From: Planctomycetota bacterium
GTDB taxonomy: Bacteria; Planctomycetota; UBA8742; SKZP01
Length of the DNA: 10,642 bases
Reading direction: 5' to 3'
NCBI GenBank assembly: GCA_007127275.1
Contig: SKZP01000095.1
Coordinates: 1-10,642, forward strand
In this document: positions 5,875 to 10,642 of the stretch, piece by piece
Layout: the number at the start of each line of letters is the position of its first letter
Position numbering within the stretch: position 1 is the stretch's first letter
Notes under the pieces: generated by a model
Database searches by the model: none
Told to the model about the DNA's origin: nothing
What the model saw: the letters and a program-made list of their open reading frames with translations, nothing else
Position numbers and translations under genes: made by a program

Positions 5875-7929
5875 GTGAAAGACGTGAATGGTTTCAACCG
5901 CGCCTCGGTGCCGCCAACAACGACAAAGGGACCCGCGCAGGCCGCCTGTGCCGCGGTGGCGGAACTCGTTTCGCAGATTGCGCAGCCGCCGGGGCAGGCT
6001 GTGGTCGCAGCGCGGCAGCACGTGCTGGGCTGGCTCGTCGAAGCGGAGGCACGGCGACACGGCGTCACGGAAGCGGAAGCGACGCAGCTTGCGGGTACGC
6101 TGCCGGCGGTGGCCGGGGCAGAGCTACCGCATGCGGTGGTCGAACCGGTGCGTAGGCAAGTGCTTACCGCGCTTGCGAACTCGCGCGAGCCGCTCGAGCT
6201 GGGTACGCTTTACGAAGTCATGCTCGCCCACGAATACGACGCCGAAGATGCCGGCCGTGCGCTTGCGGCGCGCCGGCGCAGCGGAAGCTACTACACGCCG
6301 CCCAAGCTTGTCGGGGCGTTGCTCGACACGACGCTCGAGCCTAGGTTAAACGTGGCGCAAACTCCCCAACAACTCACTGCCCTGCGTATCTGCGACCCCG
6401 CCTGCGGCACGGGGCACTTTCTGCTCGCAGCGGCGGCCCGCCTCGTGCAACGACTTCTCGCGTTGCGCACGGGCACTGCCGAGGCCGCCTTCGCTCGCAA
6501 CGACCAACCCCACGCGGACAACGACGAACAACGCCGGCAAGCGTGGCATGACGTACTTGCGCACTGCATCTACGGCTTCGACACCGACGCACTCGCCGTT
6601 GCCGTGGCGCGCATTCGTCTCGTCCTCGCCGCCGGTGCGCCGGAGCTTGCGTACAGCAACACGAACGACGAGCACAACCACGACCACGGCCTCGACGACG
6701 ACCCCGGCCACGACCGTCACCGCGCCATTGCCGAGCATCCCGGCGACACCGACAGCGAAAGCGAAAACGAAGGCGTGGAGAACCCCGGCGGACTGCCGCG
6801 TCACGTCCGCTGCGGCAACGGCTTGTTCGACTCGCTGCCGGGGGCGCAGGGCTTCGACGCGGTCATTGGCAACCCGCCGTTCTTGAATGCCATTGAACGG
6901 GACCGTCTCGACGCTGAGACGAAGCGACGGTTGCGAGCCACGTTTCCCCGGTTGCGCGGCACCGCCGACTTGGCGTACTACTTTCTCGCTCGTGCGGCGC
7001 AGCTTGTCGCCCCCGGCCGCGGGCGTGTCGGCCTCGTGATGCCGCGCAATATGCTCAACGCCACGGCGCTTCACGAATGGCGGCGCACCCTGGCGGCCCG
7101 GCACGGCTTGCGGCCCGAGTACATGTATGCGCCAGCGCACGGCACCTTTTTCGCCGGCGCGGACATACATATCTGCCTGCTCACACTCGGCCCCGGCTCT
7201 CGCTGCCGGGTAAGCGACGCGCCGCAGCCGAATCCCCCGGCGAGTGCGGCGTGGCACGAGGGACGCGTCGGCGAGGAGGAAGCGAATTGGTGGGCCGCGT
7301 TCACGCGCATCCTAAGCGGCGACGAACCCCCCGCCACCGAGCAAGGCACGGCCTCCGTCGCGCACTCCACAGCCACGTCGGTCACGCTGGAAAGTCGCTT
7401 CGAGGTTCGCGCCAGCATGACGGCACCGGAAGCCTACGAACTGCGCCCGCTCCTTTGCGACGCCGAACACGGAGACGGACAACGGTTGCACACCACCGGT
7501 TTGATCGACCCCGGCACCAGCCACTGGGGACGTCGCACCTGCCGCTACCTGAAGCGAACGTACCAGCATCCGCGCGTGCAGCGTTCCAGCGCCACCGAGC
7601 CGTTGTCGCGAAGTCTGCAGCGAAGGCTCGCAGAGGGAACGCGACCGAAGTTACTCGTCGCCGGCCTTTCTCGCGTCGTCGAATGCTGGTTCGACCGCCA
7701 CGGGCTCGCACTCGGTGCCGTCTCCACCTACACCATCACGCACCCCGAAGACGACGTTGCCGCCCTTGCCGCCCTCGAAACCTATCTGAATAGCGCCCCG
7801 GTCACCCAACGCTTTCAACGGGAGCTCGGCGGCAACGCCATGTCTGGCGGCAACATCACCGTGACCAAAGCATGGCTCAAGTGCCTGCCCATCCCCAGCG
7901 AACTTCACGCACCTTTGTCGCCCGCATAA
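5875..7929 (+). CDS. Eco57I/TaqI-like DNA adenine-N6 methyltransferase
   Basis: From the GTG start the product has 684 residues (687 from TTG 5866). It should transfer a methyl group from S-adenosylmethionine to the exocyclic amine of adenine in DNA. An N-terminal helical region (1-130) leads to SGSYYTPPKLVGALL (136-150), the usual entry to Eco57I-type methylases. Motif I is DPACGTGHF (174-182). CIYGFDTDALAVAVARIRL follows as the motif II-III region, then motif IV NPPF (333-336). The C-terminal part (about 540-684), with RPKLLVAGLSR, the stretch around TYTITHPEDD and WLKCLPIP near the end, resembles the target-recognition domain of type IIG and TaqI-like enzymes. An Asp/His/Glu/Asn-rich insertion occupies about 261-306. 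I see no PD-(D/E)xK nuclease motif in the N-terminal region and no nuclease, specificity or helicase gene beside it, so it appears solitary. Target sequence and role (epigenetic or relic of a restriction system) are unknown. Confidence 0.9.
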   Translation: MKDVNGFNRASVPPTTTKGPAQAACAAVAELVSQIAQPPGQAVVAARQHVLGWLVEAEARRHGVTEAEATQLAGTLPAVAGAELPHAVVEPVRRQVLTALANSREPLELGTLYEVMLAHEYDAEDAGRALAARRRSGSYYTPPKLVGALLDTTLEPRLNVAQTPQQLTALRICDPACGTGHFLLAAAARLVQRLLALRTGTAEAAFARNDQPHADNDEQRRQAWHDVLAHCIYGFDTDALAVAVARIRLVLAAGAPELAYSNTNDEHNHDHGLDDDPGHDRHRAIAEHPGDTDSESENEGVENPGGLPRHVRCGNGLFDSLPGAQGFDAVIGNPPFLNAIERDRLDAETKRRLRATFPRLRGTADLAYYFLARAAQLVAPGRGRVGLVMPRNMLNATALHEWRRTLAARHGLRPEYMYAPAHGTFFAGADIHICLLTLGPGSRCRVSDAPQPNPPASAAWHEGRVGEEEANWWAAFTRILSGDEPPATEQGTASVAHSTATSVTLESRFEVRASMTAPEAYELRPLLCDAEHGDGQRLHTTGLIDPGTSHWGRRTCRYLKRTYQHPRVQRSSATEPLSRSLQRRLAEGTRPKLLVAGLSRVVECWFDRHGLALGAVSTYTITHPEDDVAALAALETYLNSAPVTQRFQRELGGNAMSGGNITVTKAWLKCLPIPSELHAPLSPA

Positions 7930-8060
7930 GTCACACAGCAAATGGACATCAACGCGGCTGCACCCGGCACTTGTTGCCGAAACAATTCGAACCCGAGAAC
8001 GCGGGGCGCGCTCGGCGATGCCTCGCGGCCAAACGTCATTACGCGCAGATTTCGGTACGT

Positions 8061-8078
8061 AGGACGGGCTGGCGTCCT
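8061..8078. terminator. Hairpin between the methyltransferase and thioesterase genes
   Basis: AGGACG (8061-8066) and CGTCCT (8073-8078) form a 6-bp stem with loop GGCTGG, followed on the plus strand by TCGCTTGCTTT. It lies in the 185-base spacer between two convergent genes. The weak T-rich tail fits a poor intrinsic terminator for the methyltransferase; a REP-like remnant is equally possible. Nothing else is recognisable in this spacer. Confidence 0.35.
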
Positions 8079-8114
8079 TCGCTTGCTTTGGCCGTCACGC
8101 GCACCGGTAGGACT

Positions 8115-8618
8115 CTACGACGTCGCTTGTGGCAGGCAGCGGCGAATCATTTGCGCGAACACCTCGGGAATGGGTTGCACCTTGCGCGTCGCCGCGTTTA
8201 GGCTGGCGAGGCGCGTACTACCCGTGGCCAGTACCACCCCGTCGCGCTCCGCCGGGCCTTCCCCGTTGCTTGCGCTGTTGCGGTCGTCGTCGTCGAGGCG
8301 TAGCTCGTAGCTGAAAACGAGGCTGCTCGGGCGCAACTTAGTCACGCTCGTCCACACGGTGATCAAGTCGTCGTAGCGGGCCGGGGCGTGGAGCTTCGCG
8401 TTCATTTCCACAACGACGAAGAAGTGACCCTCGTCCTCCATCCGCCGGTAGGTGTAGCCAATGGCCCGCATGAAATCCGTGCGGCCGAGTTCCATATACT
8501 CAATGTACTTGCCGTGATAGACGACGCCCATCTGGTCGGTCTCCCCGTACCGCACGCGCGTTTGCGTCGGCAGCGTGAGCCCCGGCGTCAACTCAACGAC
8601 TTCGTTTTCGCGAAGCAC
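8115..8618 (-). CDS. 4HBT/YbgC-type acyl-CoA thioesterase
   Basis: This hotdog-fold thioesterase hydrolyses acyl-CoA or related thioesters. From the GTG at 8618 it has 167 residues. The family motif RVRYGETDQMGVVYHGKYIEY (from Arg21) contains the expected catalytic Asp28 and the VVYH stretch, and LGRTDFMRAIGYTYRRMEDEG follows as in YbgC-like enzymes. The strand region with KLRPSSLVFSYELRL is interrupted by an acidic insertion, DDDDRNSASNGEGPAERD, between two strands. The frame is open to a further GTG at 8741, but those 41 residues are Arg-rich and unlike the family, and GAGG (plus-strand CCTC at 8626-8629) sits 7 bases before the GTG at 8618. A Tol-Pal gene cluster, the usual neighbourhood of ybgC, is absent here, so I give no gene symbol. 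The substrate is unknown. Confidence 0.88.
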   Translation of the reverse strand: MLRENEVVELTPGLTLPTQTRVRYGETDQMGVVYHGKYIEYMELGRTDFMRAIGYTYRRMEDEGHFFVVVEMNAKLHAPARYDDLITVWTSVTKLRPSSLVFSYELRLDDDDRNSASNGEGPAERDGVVLATGSTRLASLNAATRKVQPIPEVFAQMIRRCLPQATS

Positions 8619-8625
8619 GGCAATA

Positions 8626-8629
8626 CCTC
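8626..8629 (-). promoter_or_regulatory. Shine-Dalgarno supporting the short thioesterase start
   Basis: On the minus strand GAGG is followed by a 7-base spacer (TATTGCC) and then GTG at 8618. No comparable site precedes the alternative GTG at 8741. The 306-base divergent spacer from 8619 to 8924 otherwise holds no gene I can support. Short minus-strand frames across it are Arg-rich and show no family signature, and no clear promoter for either neighbour can be named. Confidence 0.45.
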
Positions 8630-8924
8630 GTTCGCTCAAGCCAACCAGGTTCCTGGCTGCCCGGATCCGCGGGTAGGTCGAGTGGTTCGCCGTGACTCGG
8701 AGGCGCCGCCGAAACGGAGCGCGGCTCGCGCGTTCGCACACTCCGCGGTGACGTCATCCAAGGCGTGTCGTGCCACCCGAGACAGACTCTTCGTCGGGGC
8801 CCGCAATGCGGTGTAGCGGACGAACCATACCGCAATCCCGACTCGAGCAAAAGAACTCATTCGGCGAAGTGCGTCCGGATGATACATACGCCACCGGCGA
8901 CGCATTCTCTTTTCATTGCCACGT

Positions 8925-9749
8925 ATGAATCCTTCCGTTTCGCCGTCGTCATCCGTAGAGCACCGGATCTCGCTTCGCGACGTGCACTTCAGCTACCGCG
9001 TCGGATTCGAGCTGACGGTGAAGGACGCGGTGTTCGACTTTCTGCGCATCCGCCGGGCGCGCGCCACTCGCGAGATTCATGCGTTGCGCGGCATCACACT
9101 CGAGGTGGAACCGGGCACGCGTCTTGGACTGATTGGCCGCAACGGCGCCGGCAAAAGCACCTTGCTGCGCGTGATTGCGGGAATCTACCCGCCGCAGGCC
9201 GGCGAGGTGCACGTAAGCGGCCACCCCGCCTGCCTGTTTTCGACCGGCGGCGGTTTCGACAACGACAGCACTGGCTGGGAAAACATTGTCACCCGCAGCC
9301 TGTTGCTCGGCGCCTCGCCGGCGCAGATTGAAGCGCGCACCCCCTGGATTGCCGAGTTCTCGGAACTTGGCGAATTTCTCGACCTGCCGGTGCGCACGTA
9401 TTCGAGCGGAATGCGTACGCGCCTCGCCTTCGCCATTTCCACCGCCTACGAGACGGACTTGTTGTTGATCGACGAGGTGATGGGAGCCGGCGACGAGGGA
9501 TTTCGTGCGAAGGCCAAGCGCCGCTTTCTCGAGTTGACGGAACAGGCCTCGACGCTCGTGTTCTGCAGCCACGGACTCAACGTGGTCGCCGACGTCTGTG
9601 AACGCACCGTGTGGGTGAAGGACGGCAAAGTTCGCCTCGACGGTCCGAGTGAGCAGGTGATTCGCGCCTACCGCGCGTGGTGCAAGGGGGAGGCCCCCGT
9701 TGCGCCTGCGGAGGAAGACGAGTCGTGGGGGGAGAGCGCTGTGGAATGA
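8925..9749 (+). CDS. ABC transporter ATPase of the polysaccharide/teichoic-acid export type
   Basis: This 274-residue cytosolic ATP-binding subunit would power a polysaccharide or other glycoconjugate exporter. It has an N-terminal segment HRISLRDVHFSYRV (13-26), Walker A GRNGAGKST (71-79), the signature YSSGMRTRLAF (from Tyr159), Walker B DLLLIDEV (178-185) and the H-loop FCSH with His216. The FSTGGGFDNDSTGWENI region and VMGAGDEGFRAKAKRRF after Walker B are typical of the Wzt/TagH/KpsT group. The C-terminal tail is short and acidic, with no Wzt-type carbohydrate-binding domain. The ATG at 8925 is preferred over the in-frame TTG at 8916; neither has a good ribosome binding site. No cognate permease is adjacent: upstream is a divergent thioesterase, downstream a prenyl-condensing enzyme. 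The substrate cannot be assigned. Confidence 0.92.
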   Translation: MNPSVSPSSSVEHRISLRDVHFSYRVGFELTVKDAVFDFLRIRRARATREIHALRGITLEVEPGTRLGLIGRNGAGKSTLLRVIAGIYPPQAGEVHVSGHPACLFSTGGGFDNDSTGWENIVTRSLLLGASPAQIEARTPWIAEFSELGEFLDLPVRTYSSGMRTRLAFAISTAYETDLLLIDEVMGAGDEGFRAKAKRRFLELTEQASTLVFCSHGLNVVADVCERTVWVKDGKVRLDGPSEQVIRAYRAWCKGEAPVAPAEEDESWGESAVE

Positions 9750-9805
9750 CGGCATTGAACGAAATCATTTTTTCGTAGCCCCGGAGCAAGAGCCGCGGTA
9801 GCCAA

Positions 9806-9834
9806 GAGGGAAGGATCCCTCGTTGACCCCAACG
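9806..9834. repeat. Tandem short hairpins in the spacer after the ABC ATPase gene
   Basis: GAGGGA (9806-9811) pairs with TCCCTC (9816-9821) around a 4-base loop. Immediately adjoining, CGTTG (9821-9825) pairs with CAACG (9830-9834) around ACCC. Two back-to-back stems in a 151-base spacer look like an intergenic repeat or a transcript-end structure for the ATPase gene. Neither is followed by a long T-tract. An AT-rich stem, ACGAAA/TTTCGT (9759-9776), lies just after the ATPase stop. Confidence 0.4.
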
Positions 9835-9844
9835 GTGTTTCGCT

Positions 9845-9896
9845 ACGTGATCTCACGTTGCGCGACGCACAGGTCAGGCCACACAAGCTCACGTGA
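9845..9896. promoter_or_regulatory. TCACGT palindromes upstream of the squalene/phytoene synthase gene, possible operator
   Basis: ACGTGA (9845-9850) and TCACGT (9853-9858) form an inverted pair, and a perfect 8-bp palindrome TCACGTGA lies at 9889-9896, four bases before the start codon. The same hexamer thus occurs in both orientations within 52 bases of upstream DNA. This could be a dimeric-regulator site; no regulator is known and chance is not excluded. Confidence 0.25.
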
Positions 9897-9900
9897 TGGA

Positions 9901-10642
9901 ATGATGGAACCGCAAACGCTGTCGCGCTTAGAGGATCACCTCGTTGCGGTCTCGCGCAGCTTCGCGCTGGGCATCCAGGCGTTGGAGCAGCTGCTGCGCG
10001 AGCGGGTCGGACTCGGCTACCTGATCTGCCGCATCTTCGACACCGTCGAGGACTACGCGGAGGTGCCGGCGGAGACTCGTGCGGCGCTGTTGGCGCGCTG
10101 TGCCGACGAAATGTTCGCCGGGGGGGCGGCGCGTGAGGCGCTGATTGCGGATATCCTCGCAGCATTCGAGCATGTGCCGGTCACCGAGGGAGAACGGGCG
10201 CTGCTCGAGGATATGCCGCTGGTGTTCGAGGAGTTCGACGCGTTTCCGCCGGCGGTGCGGGCACGGATGCAGCCGAACGTGCAGGAGATGGCCCGCGGGA
10301 TGCGCCGCTTCGTGCTGGAAGAGGAGGCACGCGGCCTGCGCGGCTTCGAGAGCGTCGGCGAGGTGGTGCACTACTGCCACTACGTTGCCGGGGTCGTCGG
10401 CACGCTGCTGACGGACTTGTTCCTCTTGCACCTCGGAGGCGACGGCGACGAGGCCCACGCCCGGCTGCACGGCACACTGCACAGCTACGCCGACAGCTTC
10501 GGCCTCGGGCTGCAACTCACGAACGTGCTGAAGAACATTGGCGACGACGCGCGCCGCAACGTCTCCTTTGTGCCGCGGGCGTTTCTCGAACGGCTCGGCT
10601 TGGAGTTGCAAGACCTGCTGGATGCGCCAGAGTCGCCGCACA
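9901..10642 (+). CDS. Squalene/phytoene synthase family protein, cut by the window end
   Basis: Enzymes of this family join two isoprenoid diphosphates head to head to give squalene, dehydrosqualene or phytoene, typically at the inner face of the membrane. The visible 247 residues start MMEPQTLSRLEDHL and show SRSFALGIQAL (18-28), the first Asp-rich motif DTVED (47-51) and YCHYVAGVVGTLLTDLF (158-174). The second metal-binding region is LQLTNVLKNIGDDARR (204-219). There the first canonical Asp is Asn212, followed by Asp215 and Asp216. No stop occurs before the window ends; members usually have about 280-360 residues, so the C-terminus is missing. The ATGs at 9901 and 9904 are equivalent starts with no strong ribosome binding site. 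No other carotenoid or hopanoid gene is visible, so squalene and phytoene products cannot be separated. Confidence 0.88.
   Translation, partial: MMEPQTLSRLEDHLVAVSRSFALGIQALEQLLRERVGLGYLICRIFDTVEDYAEVPAETRAALLARCADEMFAGGAAREALIADILAAFEHVPVTEGERALLEDMPLVFEEFDAFPPAVRARMQPNVQEMARGMRRFVLEEEARGLRGFESVGEVVHYCHYVAGVVGTLLTDLFLLHLGGDGDEAHARLHGTLHSYADSFGLGLQLTNVLKNIGDDARRNVSFVPRAFLERLGLELQDLLDAPESPH

Noticed and set aside
8636..8905. Minus-strand frame of 89 codons upstream of the thioesterase
   Set aside because: Arg-rich, overlaps the spacer and the extended thioesterase frame, and carries no recognisable motif.

Overview
This is a GC-rich bacterial window, by eye well above 60% G+C, with strong third-position G/C bias and long antisense shadow frames. 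The coding content is ordinary chromosomal: fatty-acid synthesis, a lipoprotein, a channel-like membrane protein, a DNA methyltransferase, a thioesterase, a polysaccharide-type ABC ATPase and the start of a squalene/phytoene synthase. The lipobox protein, the Wzt-like ATPase, the plant-type enoyl-ACP reductase, the pentapeptide-channel protein and the dispersed hairpin repeats would fit a Gram-negative lineage such as Planctomycetota or Myxococcota. The sequence alone does not settle the phylum. No tRNA, rRNA, CRISPR array, transposase or phage gene is seen.

Layout. Positions 1-192 hold two near-identical copies of a 93-base element at a 99-base period, each with a strong hairpin. A third copy of the hairpin core lies at about 1790-1818. 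Genes fabI (276-1175) and fabZ (1181-1651) are 5 bases apart and form a fatty-acid elongation pair. Converging on them is a 775-residue protein (1890-4217, minus): an N-terminal four-cysteine zinc ribbon, a long pentapeptide-repeat beta-helix, and a C-terminal two-helix pore module whose filter does not match the potassium-channel consensus. Divergent from it is a lipoprotein (4445-5062). A DinB-like gene (5096-5595, minus) follows, split by an apparent one-base deletion. Next come a solitary Eco57I/TaqI-like adenine-N6 methyltransferase (5875-7929), a YbgC-type 4HBT thioesterase (8115-8618, minus), a polysaccharide/teichoic-acid-export type ATPase (8925-9749) and the 5' part of a squalene/phytoene synthase family gene (9901 to the window end).

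How the genes relate. Only fabI-fabZ is a convincing operon. The other genes are separated by structured intergenic spacers or change strand, so they look like independent units. FabI, FabZ, the thioesterase and the prenyl-condensing enzyme are all lipid-related, but no shared pathway is shown. I see no coherent new multi-gene system. The points most worth a second look are the pentapeptide-channel protein with its unusual pore loop, Asn in place of Asp in the second metal-binding motif of the squalene/phytoene synthase homologue, hydrophilic low-complexity insertions shared by three unrelated proteins, and the dispersed hairpin repeats.
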